Assembly: GCA_034432635.1 (NCBI GenBank)
Contig: DAOUBK010000029.1
Span: 1-64,000, forward strand
DNA from: Roseiflexus sp034432635
GTDB taxonomy: Bacteria > Chloroflexota > Chloroflexia > Chloroflexales > Roseiflexaceae
Reading direction: 5' to 3'
Length of the DNA stretch: 64,000 nt
Shown here in pieces: positions 7,769 to 16,301 of this stretch; the first letter of the stretch is position 1, and the number at the start of each line of letters is the position of its first letter. The translations under genes and the position numbers were made by a program. A model generated the notes under the pieces. That model ran no database searches. It was not told where the DNA came from and saw only the letters and a program-made list of their open reading frames with translations.

Positions 7769-9835
7769 GTGAATAGCGCGCAGCGATACGTCTGGTTCCA
7801 TGGCATCACGCTGGTACTGGCAGCACTGCTGACGGCTACCGTCGCAACCGCCATTGCCGATCCGCCGGAGTGCGACGTCGGCGCTGGCGAGGATGTCGGG
7901 TGCGCGCGTGGCTTCGAGACGCGCGAGCGCGACGGGTATGGTTCGTTCCGCTGGACTGACGGCAATGCACACGTAATGCTGGTCGCTTCCGGGTATGGTG
8001 CGCCGGGTATCGTCGAGATCGTCATGGCTGCGCCTCGTCCTCCTGAAACGCCATCGCCTTCGGTTACGCTGGCGGTTGCCACAACATCGGTTACAATAAC
8101 GCCGTCGGATGCTCCCCGTCGTTATCTGCTGCTGCTCCGCCCTGATCGACTGTCGGGTGATGCCTTCCGCATCACGATTCAGAGCGACACATGGAAGCCA
8201 CCCGGCGACCGGCGCAATCTGGGTGTACTTGTCTATCACGCCGGCGTGGCAGCTTCCCGGTCGCCGGCGCTCCCTTCGATACAGCATGCCCTTGCATTGC
8301 TGGCGATCGGTCTGGTCGTCAGTCTGGTTGGGCGCAATCGTATGAGCCTGACAGCGCGAACCGCCACTGCGCTGGCAGTCATTGGAGTGTGTGGTGTGCT
8401 ATGGGTGTGGCTGCCGACGCGCACAGTTCCGTTTCTCCCGTTCTATGCCATGCTGCTGGAGGGTGTGGCGCTCCTGTTCGCCTGGCTGGAGCACCGGGAA
8501 CCGCGCCGCCTGCCGACAGCGGACCTTCGACCTGTGCTCCTTGCGGCTTCCGGCAGCGTGGCGCTCGATGCGCTCCTGGTGACTGGCATTGCTCGCGGGG
8601 AGTGGAGCGTGGTAGTTATTGCAGCGCAGGCGATATGCATCGTGTGGGGCATGTGGCACAGCGTCGGGCGCACAATGGCGCTTTCTGGAGTGCTACGGAT
8701 CGCACTGTTCGTTCGTCTGGCGGCGCTGACGACACGATTGCTCAGTGGGGAGATCGGTAGCGATCCGGATGTTGAACTTTTCTACAACTACGGACGTGCG
8801 ACCCTGGAGTTGGGGTTGCCGGTAGTTGAGTACCCCTCCGGTGCGCTCATCCCCTGGGCGATCCTGGCGTTACCCGCGAGTCGTGAACTGTTTGCCCTAG
8901 CACTGCCGCTCTGCAACACACTCGCCGATCTGGCAATCGTCTGGGCGATCTGGAGTATGAGTGAGCAGCGCGATTCGACCGGCAGGAACGCAGCGCTGGC
9001 ATGTTGTTACGCGCTCTCGCCGCTGTTGCTTCCCTTCTGGCATGGCAAGTACGATCCGTTGCCAACGGCGTTTCTGGCGCTCGGATTGGCAGCATTTGCG
9101 CATCGACGCATGGTGTGGAGCGGCGTGGCGCTCGGCATCGGCGGCGCCCTGAAATGGACGCCCTGGCTGGCGGTGCCAGCACTGGCGCTGGCGCGTCTCC
9201 GTTCGCAGGAAGACCGGCGCTATGTGCACGTTCTGGCGTTGGGCGGCGGTCTGTGCGCAGCAGTCGTTGCCACAGCGCTCCCATTCGCGCTGATCGATGG
9301 AGAACGCTTTCTTGCGCCGTACCTACTCCAGGGCGGACGCGCTATTACCGGTGAAAGCGTATGGTTTCTGGCAGTGTTGATAACCGCGCCGGAGTATCGG
9401 GTACGTCTGCCGGCGCCGTGGGGATCGGTGGAAACCGGCGCGACGATGATCGGGATTGCCGTTGGTGTGCAGGGTCTTGTCCTTGCGATCCTGACCCTGA
9501 GCGCACTGCGTTGTCCATCGCCTGCATGGCGTTCCACCGCACCGGCGGCGCTTGCGCCAGCGGCATTCCTGCTGTTGAACCGGGTCTTCAGTCCACAATA
9601 CATGGTGACCATCACGGCGGCGTTGCTGATCGCTTGTGCCGTCGTTGGTCTCTCGTCGCGCTCCACGCGCGGAATAGTCGTGCTGTTGACCATTGCCCAG
9701 GCGGCCAATCTCCTGATCTGGCCCAACACAGTGCCCTGGTGGCCACTGCCGTCGGCAGTCATGTTTGCGGTTACTCTGACGTCGCTGGTGTGGCTCGCGG
9801 TGGTGGCGCTACGAAAGACGTACGCCGCTGATTGA
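7769..9835 (+). CDS. GT87-like (DUF2029) polyprenyl-phosphate-dependent mannosyltransferase, membrane protein
   Basis: A 688-residue polytopic membrane protein starting at a GTG nine bases after the preceding stop. A first hydrophobic segment (about 9-30) leads to an extracellular domain of about 130 residues, then roughly a dozen membrane segments. The blocks FWHGKYDPLPTAFLALGLAA and GVALGIGGALKWTPWL are the characteristic GT87/DUF2029 signatures of GT-C glycosyltransferases that use polyprenyl-phosphate-mannose on the outer face. An acidic DPDVELFYNYGRA loop may hold the catalytic aspartate. Acceptor is unknown. The stop codon lies inside an 18-base tandem duplication, and a hairpin follows. 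Confidence 0.72.
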   Translation: MNSAQRYVWFHGITLVLAALLTATVATAIADPPECDVGAGEDVGCARGFETRERDGYGSFRWTDGNAHVMLVASGYGAPGIVEIVMAAPRPPETPSPSVTLAVATTSVTITPSDAPRRYLLLLRPDRLSGDAFRITIQSDTWKPPGDRRNLGVLVYHAGVAASRSPALPSIQHALALLAIGLVVSLVGRNRMSLTARTATALAVIGVCGVLWVWLPTRTVPFLPFYAMLLEGVALLFAWLEHREPRRLPTADLRPVLLAASGSVALDALLVTGIARGEWSVVVIAAQAICIVWGMWHSVGRTMALSGVLRIALFVRLAALTTRLLSGEIGSDPDVELFYNYGRATLELGLPVVEYPSGALIPWAILALPASRELFALALPLCNTLADLAIVWAIWSMSEQRDSTGRNAALACCYALSPLLLPFWHGKYDPLPTAFLALGLAAFAHRRMVWSGVALGIGGALKWTPWLAVPALALARLRSQEDRRYVHVLALGGGLCAAVVATALPFALIDGERFLAPYLLQGGRAITGESVWFLAVLITAPEYRVRLPAPWGSVETGATMIGIAVGVQGLVLAILTLSALRCPSPAWRSTAPAALAPAAFLLLNRVFSPQYMVTITAALLIACAVVGLSSRSTRGIVVLLTIAQAANLLIWPNTVPWWPLPSAVMFAVTLTSLVWLAVVALRKTYAAD

Positions 9836-9860
9836 ACGTACGCCGCTGATTGAAGCGGCG
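9818..9860 (+). repeat. 18-bp tandem duplication over a stop codon, followed by a hairpin
   Basis: The 18-base unit ACGTACGCCGCTGATTGA is present twice in direct succession (9818-9853); the first copy contains the TGA stop of the upstream gene. The second copy helps form a 7-bp stem (CGCCGCT 9841-9847 with AGCGGCG 9854-9860, 6-base loop). No T tract follows, so a terminator role is only possible. Confidence 0.7.
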
Positions 9861-9914
9861 CCGTTCAGATGAATATAAAGCGAAAGACCGGAAGTCGCCT
9901 TCAGCCATCCATCC

Positions 9915-10349
9915 TCATCGTCCGACCTCCAGCGCCATTGGAAATGCCCCAATCTGCAACATCATGGCTGAACCATCGTAACTCCACCAGGCTTCGGCAA
10001 TCCTGCCACCGGCAAATCGCTCAATCGTGATACCGTGCAGGGTAACGGCGTTGTAGCTGGGCGGGATCGATCCGAAGAAGCCGGTGTGCGTCCCCGTCCA
10101 TTTCCAGCGAATAACCACCCGATCGCCTTCAGCGATCATATCCTCGATCGTCATGTGCATATCCGGGAACGCAATCCGCAACCGTTCGATCCAGCACTTG
10201 AGCGCTTTTGCGCTACGAACCTGGTGCGCCGACGGATCGTGGTTGACAAAATCAGGAGCGAAGACCTCGTCGATCACCTCCAGACGTCCCTGATTCCACG
10301 CCGCTTCGGCGACATATCGCGCGAGTGCGCGATGGGTTTCGAGATACAT
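9915..10349 (-). CDS. SnoaL-like polyketide-cyclase-fold (ester cyclase) protein
   Basis: A 144-residue protein of the SnoaL-like branch of the NTF2 fold. Recognisable features are the opening helix with YVAEAAWNQGRLEVIDEVFAPDFVNHDPS, the central FPDMHMTIEDMIAEGDRVVIRWKWTGTHTG block, and the closing GGRIAEAWWSYDG strand. Such proteins are small cytosolic enzymes or binding proteins; most have no known substrate. The ATG at 10349 is preferred to one 27 bases upstream because AGGAGG lies eight bases before it. It stands alone, convergent with the GT87-like gene. Confidence 0.8.
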   Translation of the reverse strand: MYLETHRALARYVAEAAWNQGRLEVIDEVFAPDFVNHDPSAHQVRSAKALKCWIERLRIAFPDMHMTIEDMIAEGDRVVIRWKWTGTHTGFFGSIPPSYNAVTLHGITIERFAGGRIAEAWWSYDGSAMMLQIGAFPMALEVGR

Positions 10350-10376
10350 TGGGAGAGCCTCCTTTTGTGCTGACAT

Positions 10377-10699
10377 TGCACACCGGCAGCATTGCCGGCG
10401 ATCTGCATGCGCATCATTGCAACTCTGTCAGCCGCCAGAGCACGGTGTGCTCTACTCTGCGGCGTCGCCCGCACCGGGTTGTGTCAGAGGCACATATACG
10501 CGAGGGATGACTGTCCGCGTGCTGGGCGGAGTCATCCCTCTACTGATGTATGATACTGCATAACTGCGGGTTGCAGGTAGAGGGATGATGATAAAACATT
10601 GCGGTCTCATAACCGAACATTCGTTGCCTGCCGCTGTGCTGCAAGACGCAAGGATCCATGGACGACGACAGAGCGGATGCTGGGAGGAGCGCCTGAACC
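10377..10699. other. Spacer with a long inverted repeat
   Basis: No gene is supported here. The clearest structure is an 11-bp perfect inverted repeat, GAGGGATGACT at 10502-10512 and AGTCATCCCTC at 10530-10540, with inner CCGC/GCGG pairing, so it can form a nearly 39-base stem-loop. GAGGGATGA occurs once more at 10580-10588. A smaller hairpin (CCGGCA/TGCCGG) is at 10383-10398, just ahead of the SnoaL gene. Confidence 0.6.
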
Positions 10700-10786
10700 A
10701 TGAACGTGATCATCATCGGTGGCGGTAGTGGCGGGTTATGCACTGCACTGGCTATGAGACAGCGGGGTATCGACGCGGTTGTCAAA
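10700..10786 (+). pseudogene. Truncated N-terminus of an FAD-dependent oxidoreductase
   Basis: An ATG with a good GGGAGGAG site upstream opens MNVIIIGGGSGGLCTALAMR and QRGIDAVV, a textbook FAD-binding Rossmann start (GxGxxG, as in FAD monooxygenases of the UbiH/PHBH type). Family resemblance ends after about 28 residues, and the rest of the frame (to 11080) runs through the start of the next gene without any oxidoreductase character. It is best read as the remnant of a deleted gene. An extended -10 (TGGTACAAT) at 10816-10824 follows. Confidence 0.65.
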
Positions 10787-10868
10787 GATGCCACGGTGGA
10801 AATAACCGTCAGGTGTGGTACAATGCCAGGAACGGTTTCGTCGCCGTTGTCGTATTCGCAAAAGCGCA

Positions 10869-10896
10869 GGTTTCTGGTTCTCGGTTCTCAGTTCCC
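10869..10896. repeat. GAACTGA-type heptamer tract (reverse orientation)
   Basis: Four near-identical seven-base units, GGTTTCT, GGTTCTC, GGTTCTC and AGTTCCC. The reverse complement belongs to the same family as the GAACTGA tract at 28637-28671. It lies 15 bases before the probable GTG start of the next gene. Confidence 0.6.
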
Positions 10897-10910
10897 GCTT
10901 CTCCAGCACC

Positions 10911-13109
10911 GTGAAACATCATCTCTTGCTCCTCGTTGCGCTGCTCGCGGTCGTCGCCTGTTCGACAGGTCCTGTCGATCCGCCGACGCCATCGTCCCCA
11001 TCACCGATCCCTGCATCACCAACCGCCGATCTCTTCACCGACTACTGGACGCGCACCGGTGGCGCGGCTACCCTCGGTGAACCGGTTAGTGAGCCGATGT
11101 TCCTCGACGGGATGCTGACAAAAGTGTACCGTCGCGGTTTGATTGCTTTACGTCCGGATGGATTGATAACTCTTCCCCTGCCGTCTGGTTGGGAGCATGG
11201 TTTTCCTGCCGAACTCGAACGGTTGCCTGCCTCGCCGTGGCGCGCAACGCTGACAGCGCCGACCGACGCGCTACCGCTGACCGCCGTCGAGATTCGGATT
11301 GCAGCGCCGGGCTACCATGGTCGTGCTCTGCTGTATCTCTACGATGGACGGGTACGCCGGATCGAACGCCAGGTGATCGACATTGCGGATGGGGAAGGGA
11401 CAATTGCCGTCCAGGCGGGCGGCGCAATTGGCGCACACAGCGCTCTGCTGATCATCGATGGCGCAATTGCAGGTGGTTCAAGTCACCTCTACACGCTCGA
11501 CGCCAGAACAGCGCTGGTCACCGGTCAGGAGCGCTTCGATGCCCTCTATCCCATGATTCGTCGCTTCATGGAACAGTGTGTGCTCGAATACGACCTCGAC
11601 GGCATAGCAGTGCGCGGGTATCGGTCACCTGACAACCCGTTGCTCTGGTTGCGCGATCACACTTACCAGGCGCGTGGATTTCGGTATTTCGAGCAGGATG
11701 TCACCAGCCTGATCGATGCCTTTCGTCGCGCCCAGCGACCCAATGGCAGTTTCCCCGATTTTCTTGCGCGTCCCGAACTCGGGGTTATGCGTCCCCTGCG
11801 CAAAGAAGTCGAGGCAGACGTCGAATACCTCTTCGTGCTGGCAGTCTACGAAGCCTGGCAGGCAACCGGCGATGACGACTGGCTGCGCACCAATCTCGAT
11901 GCCATGCGCCATGCTGTACGCTACACTTTGAACGATCCGCTTCGATGGGATGCACGACACGGATTGGTCAAGCGCCCCTATACCATCGATACCTGGGATT
12001 TCGCCTATGGTCCGACCACGACCGATCCAACCACCGGAAAGCCGGCGCCGCGTCACTGGATCGACGATCAGACCATCTGGGGCATTTTTCACGGCGACAA
12101 CACCGGGCTGGCGCACGCTCTCGAATTACTGGCGCGAATCGAAGAGCGAGTCGGTGACCCGGCGCTGGCGCAGCAGTGGCGCACCGAAGCGGAAGGGATC
12201 ATGGATCGCCTGAACGCGCTGAGCTGGAACGGACGCTTCTACACCCACTTTGTGCCGCTAGAACCGTTTGACGCGCCTGGCGTCGATGAATCTGCCCAAC
12301 TCAGCCTTTCAAACGCATATGCGCTGAACCGTCAGGTCCTGAGTCGCAAGCAGGGGCGGGCAATCGTGGACGAATATTTCAGGCGCGGGTTGCAGCGCGG
12401 TGAGACGTTTGCCGAATGGTACAGCATCGATCCGCCATTTCCGCCGGGCAGTTTCGGGCTTGCCGGGCGTCCTGGCGAGCGTCCCGGCGAATATGTCAAT
12501 GGCGGATTGATGCCACTGGTCGGCGGCGAACTGGCGCGTGGCGCATTCCGCCACGGCGCGGAGCGTTACGCTTTCGAGATCCTGCACCGCTACTATTTTC
12601 TGATCAGCACCACCGGCGCTTCCTATCTCTGGTACTACCCCGCAGGTAATCCGGGCATATCCGGCGAGGATACGCTACCAACCGATGGATGGGGTGCATC
12701 GGCGATGCTCGGCGCCTTGATCGAAGGCGCAGCGGGCATTGAAGACCATAGCGCACTGTATCGCGCGGTAACGCTCAGCCCGCGCTGGATCTTCACCCGT
12801 GATGTGGATCAGGCGCAGGTAACGGCGCGTTATGCCGCCTCCGACGCATATGTCGCCTATCGATGGCGTCGGCTGGAGAGTGGTGTCGAGATCCGTGTGA
12901 CCGGTTCGGGTGAGCGCATTCATCTTCGTATACCGCTCCCCGAACATGTCGCTGCGCCATCCCTGGTGACATTGAACGCTATGCCGCAGGACTATGCCAT
13001 TGAAGATGCGAATGGCAGCCGCTATGTCGTGTTCGATCTCACAGCGCCGTTCGGGAACGTACAGATGCTGTGGGCAGGCGAGAGCCTACATCCCATCCGT
13101 CTCGGGTGA
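10911..13109 (+). CDS. Lipoprotein with six-hairpin glycosidase-like catalytic domain
   Basis: A protein of about 732 residues. The GTG at 10911 is preferred to the ATG at 10815 because it begins VKHHLLLLVALLAVVAC, a lipoprotein signal peptide with lipobox VVAC; no clear ribosome site is seen for either. A Pro/Ser/Thr linker follows, then a beta-rich N-terminal domain, and from about residue 210 a helical (alpha/alpha)6-type domain with NPLLWLRDHTYQARGFRYFE, NGSFPDFL, RPYTIDTWDFAYGP and LSWNGRFYTHFVP. This matches six-hairpin glycosidases in general (GH63, GH78 and amylo-glucosidase-like), but the substrate is not known. Its 3' end overlaps the convergent terC gene by 24 bases. Confidence 0.7.
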   Translation: MKHHLLLLVALLAVVACSTGPVDPPTPSSPSPIPASPTADLFTDYWTRTGGAATLGEPVSEPMFLDGMLTKVYRRGLIALRPDGLITLPLPSGWEHGFPAELERLPASPWRATLTAPTDALPLTAVEIRIAAPGYHGRALLYLYDGRVRRIERQVIDIADGEGTIAVQAGGAIGAHSALLIIDGAIAGGSSHLYTLDARTALVTGQERFDALYPMIRRFMEQCVLEYDLDGIAVRGYRSPDNPLLWLRDHTYQARGFRYFEQDVTSLIDAFRRAQRPNGSFPDFLARPELGVMRPLRKEVEADVEYLFVLAVYEAWQATGDDDWLRTNLDAMRHAVRYTLNDPLRWDARHGLVKRPYTIDTWDFAYGPTTTDPTTGKPAPRHWIDDQTIWGIFHGDNTGLAHALELLARIEERVGDPALAQQWRTEAEGIMDRLNALSWNGRFYTHFVPLEPFDAPGVDESAQLSLSNAYALNRQVLSRKQGRAIVDEYFRRGLQRGETFAEWYSIDPPFPPGSFGLAGRPGERPGEYVNGGLMPLVGGELARGAFRHGAERYAFEILHRYYFLISTTGASYLWYYPAGNPGISGEDTLPTDGWGASAMLGALIEGAAGIEDHSALYRAVTLSPRWIFTRDVDQAQVTARYAASDAYVAYRWRRLESGVEIRVTGSGERIHLRIPLPEHVAAPSLVTLNAMPQDYAIEDANGSRYVVFDLTAPFGNVQMLWAGESLHPIRLG

Positions 13110-13943
13110 GCGATCTTTGCGGCGGAATGGACTGGTCACAACTGCCGTCGCTGCCTCGAGACGCAACTGGAACATTGCCGACATCCAGATCAACGGGCGC
13201 GCCATCAGTTGCGCCGTCCGGCGTAACGGCGTGCGCGCCACGATCACGATCAGGATCAGAATCCCGGCGGAGATGGCGAATTGTGTCATCTCTTCGATGT
13301 GGACGTGCCACACCTCCTCTGCCAGCAACTCCGCGCCGATTGCCATCAGTAGCAGAAATGCGCCCGTCTGTAATGCCGGCTCCCATGAGATCATGCGGGT
13401 AAAGATCGTGGCGGCGAACCGCATCACCAGAATACCGATCGCCACCCCCAGCATCACCACCCAGAACTCGTCCGACAGTGCTACGGCTGCAATCACGTTG
13501 TCGATACTGAACGCCAGGTCGGCAAGTTCGATTGCCAGCACGGTCGACCAGAACCCGCCACGTGCGCGCGGCAGTTCCTCCTGCCCCGTTTCGGCGCGGT
13601 GTGCATGGTAGAGTTCAGCGAAGTGATGGATGACCAGGTAGACGAGGTATGCGGCGCCGATGATACGCAACCAGGGTACGTGGATAATAATGCTTGCCAG
13701 CGCCAGCATCAACCCGCGCCCGATGTACGCGCCGAGCAGACCGACCTTGAGCGCTGCTTCGCGCTGATACCCCAACGTATGTTGTGACCAGTCTGTCAGG
13801 AAACGGAGTGGCTGGGGCCAGGGAATCGGCTCATCGCGGGGGAGGTGTGCCACCATCGCCCCCAGCACGGCGGCATTGTCAATCGACAGAATACCTTCCA
13901 GGAAGATGAGCTGAATGATGATCGTTACCGCTGCGATGTCCAT
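13086..13943 (-). CDS. TerC-family integral membrane protein
   Basis: A 285-residue membrane protein of the TerC family, linked in other bacteria to tellurite resistance and, more recently, to metalation of exported proteins with manganese. The two diagnostic acidic membrane motifs are present: FLEGILSIDNAAVLGAM near the N-terminus and ELADLAFSIDNVIAAVAL in the second half. Seven to eight hydrophobic segments are seen. The start could be GTG 13949 or ATG 13943; the latter leaves GGGTG as ribosome site. It is convergent with, and overlaps, the glycosidase-like lipoprotein gene by 24 bases. Confidence 0.85.
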   Translation of the reverse strand: MDIAAVTIIIQLIFLEGILSIDNAAVLGAMVAHLPRDEPIPWPQPLRFLTDWSQHTLGYQREAALKVGLLGAYIGRGLMLALASIIIHVPWLRIIGAAYLVYLVIHHFAELYHAHRAETGQEELPRARGGFWSTVLAIELADLAFSIDNVIAAVALSDEFWVVMLGVAIGILVMRFAATIFTRMISWEPALQTGAFLLLMAIGAELLAEEVWHVHIEEMTQFAISAGILILIVIVARTPLRRTAQLMARPLIWMSAMFQLRLEAATAVVTSPFRRKDRSPETDGM

Positions 13944-14074
13944 GGTCACCCTACGCTTTCTGTGTGTTCAGACCTGCCCGGCAGGTCATACGCTCATATA
14001 TGTCCATGTTATTAGCGGATGAGCCTGTAAGGTGGTGTTTCGGCGCAGGGCTGCGCCCGGAATTGAAAGTCGGC

Positions 14075-14080
14075 TATAAT
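14075..14080 (+). promoter_or_regulatory. Candidate -10 element for purA
   Basis: A perfect TATAAT hexamer 75 bases before the purA start. No good -35 hexamer is seen 16 to 18 bases upstream. Confidence 0.4.
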
Positions 14081-14154
14081 AGCACACGGAGAATGATACT
14101 TTCTCTTGTATCGTATCACAGTTTTCAGGTTGCAGTGCAGAAGGGAGCCCGCAT

Positions 14155-15456
14155 ATGCCGGTCGTCGCAGTGATTGGCGCCCAGTGGGGCGACGAAGGCA
14201 AGGGGCATATCGTAGACATGCTTGCCGAACGGTCGCGACTGGTCATTCGTTATGGCGGCGGCAACAATGCCGGTCATACTGTTGTCAATCGCCATGGAAC
14301 GTTCAAACTCCATATCGTTCCGTCAGGCGTTTTCGATCCGGGGATCGTCAATATCATTGGTAGTGGTGTGGTTGTCGATCCGGCCGTTCTGTTGCAGGAG
14401 ATCGCCGATCTCGAAGCGCGCGGCATCACCACTGCCAAACTGTTCGTCAGCGACCGGGCGCACGTGATTATGCCCTATCACGTACTTCAGGATAAGTTCG
14501 ATGAGTCGTTCCGTGGCGATGCAAAGATCGGCACCACCGGGCGCGGCATCGGGCCGGCCTATGCAGACAAAATGATGCGGATCGGCATTCGGATGGGTGA
14601 TCTGCTCCATGAGGAAACGTTGCTGCGTCGTCTCCGTCAGGCGCTGGAGGTCAAAAATAAAATGCTGACGTCCTGGTATGGCGCACAGCCGCTGTCGCTG
14701 CACGAAACATTTCTGACGTACCTGGAGTATGGCAACAAACTCGAGCGTCATGTGACCGACGTGTATCCGATCATCCAGCGCGCGCTGGAGCGCGATTTGC
14801 CGATTCTGCTCGAAGGGGCGCAGGGCGCGCTGCTCGATATCGACCACGGTTCCTATCCGTATGTCACCTCGTCGCCACCCGGTGCAGCTGGCGCCTGTCA
14901 GGGAAGCGGAATCCCGCCTGCCCGCCTCTCTTCGGTCATTGGCGTCTGCAAGGCATACGCCACCCGTGTCGGCGAAGGTCCTTTCCCGACCGAAGTTAAA
15001 GATGAAACGGCGACCGTGCTGCGTCAACCTGGCACCCCGTGGGCTGAAGTCGGCACCACAACCGGTCGCCTGCGTCGGGTGGGCTGGTTCGATGCCGTGA
15101 TGGTACGGTATGCCGTGCGGGTGAACGGTATCGATACCCTGGCAATCACCAAACTCGATGTGCTCGATACCCTGCCACGCATCAAGGTGTGCGTCGGCTA
15201 CCGGCGTCACGACACCGAACTCGATTATCCACCGGCCAACCCGTTCATTCTCGGGCAGGTCGAACCGATCTACGAGGAACTTCCCGGCTGGCAAACCTCA
15301 ACATCGGGCGTGCGCAATTTTGCGCAACTTCCTGCCGAAGCGCGTGCCTATGTCGCGCGGCTGTGCGAACTGGTCGGCGCGCGTCTGGGGATGGTATCGG
15401 TTGGACCGGGGCATGACCAGATCATCGAGGTGCATCGGGTAATGTCGGTTGCCTGA
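14155..15456 (+). CDS. purA: Adenylosuccinate synthetase
   Basis: A 433-residue enzyme catalysing the GTP-dependent joining of IMP and aspartate, the first committed step of AMP synthesis. The P-loop GAQWGDEGKGH (8-18) holds the catalytic D13, and H41 in GGNNAGHTVV is the catalytic histidine. IGTTGRGIGPAYADK, LLEGAQGALLDIDHGSYPYVTSS, GVCKAYATRVGEGPFPTE, TTTGRLRRVGWFD and TKLDVLD are all conserved in order. The residue after the P-loop GKG is H18, where many purA proteins have Lys. AAGGGAG precedes the ATG. It stands alone with its own probable promoter. Confidence 0.97.
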   Translation: MPVVAVIGAQWGDEGKGHIVDMLAERSRLVIRYGGGNNAGHTVVNRHGTFKLHIVPSGVFDPGIVNIIGSGVVVDPAVLLQEIADLEARGITTAKLFVSDRAHVIMPYHVLQDKFDESFRGDAKIGTTGRGIGPAYADKMMRIGIRMGDLLHEETLLRRLRQALEVKNKMLTSWYGAQPLSLHETFLTYLEYGNKLERHVTDVYPIIQRALERDLPILLEGAQGALLDIDHGSYPYVTSSPPGAAGACQGSGIPPARLSSVIGVCKAYATRVGEGPFPTEVKDETATVLRQPGTPWAEVGTTTGRLRRVGWFDAVMVRYAVRVNGIDTLAITKLDVLDTLPRIKVCVGYRRHDTELDYPPANPFILGQVEPIYEELPGWQTSTSGVRNFAQLPAEARAYVARLCELVGARLGMVSVGPGHDQIIEVHRVMSVA

Positions 15457-15907
15457 CCCTGAAGGGGCAGGCTGGCTCGTCTGGCTTGCGTGGCTCCCGT
15501 TGATGTGCAGGTCGACGTTTCCCACGCGAGGGGGAAAGAGCGGCGTCCCGCCGGTGGGTCGTCGCAGTGCGGGAGGTCCCCACCCCAGCCTGCCCTCGCT
15601 GGGGGCAGGGTATGCGGTTCCATGGTGTGGGCGCGCCAGAGGCGCGCTCCCAGCGCTCCCAGGGGGCATACCTACCGGCTTTTGCGAACAGCGGTGCGTC
15701 GTTCGGGTGCGGTGCCGCAGGACGCCCCAGCCCGTGGCGCTGGTCGCCCCTCTCTCACGTGTGCATGTGAGGGCATCCAGGGTATCCTCAAGCCCTATCT
15801 CCTGCACCCGTTCGCATATTCTGTCCGCTCCTGAACGCCTGTCAACGGGGGGCGGCTTCCGCGCCGCAGGGCAGGTTCCTGTGAGCGACTGCTTGCTGGC
15901 GGATGTA
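15457..15907. repeat. Dispersed intergenic repeat, copy 2, with MITE-like right end
   Basis: No gene is supported. Positions 15555-15598 and 15609-15712 match the two halves of the repeat at 960-1400, here almost contiguous, so this copy looks like the uninterrupted form. About 15808-15835 (TTCGCATATTCTGTCCGCTC and flank) resembles the right end of the MITE-like element at 1231-1251. A hairpin CTCAC/GTGAG lies at about 15754-15772. Confidence 0.55.
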
Positions 15908-16198
15908 TCATCTCCGAATGTCACCAGGACCCCACAGGGCATTCCACAGGTCCTGAACGGTTGTCTGGACAGTAGCGATTGTCTGGCGAATGGGATCGGG
16001 CGAGAGACGCGCGTCGAGGCGGGTGTGCGCGTCTTCGATGACCTCGGTCAGCAAAGCATGGGCATGCCGCCCGTACAGCATCGTCAATTCGTCGGTATAC
16101 CGCTCGATCAGCATGTCGCGCTCATCGGTCTGGTGCGCGTCGGCAAGCATCCGCTCGAGCAGGCAGCGCGCTTCGATGCGAAAATCATCGACTCCCAT
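15908..16198 (-). CDS. Small helical protein of unknown function
   Basis: A 96-residue protein, rich in charged and helical residues (RIEARCLLERMLADAHQTDE, then LTMLYGRHAHALLTEVIEDA), with no signal peptide or membrane segment. No family is recognised. AGGAG lies about eight bases before the ATG, which supports real translation. It is 103 bases downstream of the ParA gene on the same strand and could be its accessory partner, but this is only positional. Confidence 0.55.
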   Translation of the reverse strand: MGVDDFRIEARCLLERMLADAHQTDERDMLIERYTDELTMLYGRHAHALLTEVIEDAHTRLDARLSPDPIRQTIATVQTTVQDLWNALWGPGDIRR

Positions 16199-16301
16199 GT
16201 GGGTGACTCCTGTTCACGTAACGTTCCACATATGCCGCAAGGTTGGTCTGGCGATTGGTTATAACCTTTGCAAGAACACAGAGGCGAGTCATTCCTGGCA
16301 A

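Noticed and set aside
9841..9860. Classic rho-independent terminator after the GT87-like gene
   Set aside because: The hairpin is real, but no T tract follows, so it is listed only with the repeat.
14323..15294. 323-codon frame antisense to purA
   Set aside because: It mirrors purA codon structure in a GC-rich gene; no protein family is seen.
15449..16264. 271-codon + strand frame covering the purA spacer and the small helical gene
   Set aside because: It spans repeat sequence and is antisense to a minus-strand gene with a proper ribosome site.
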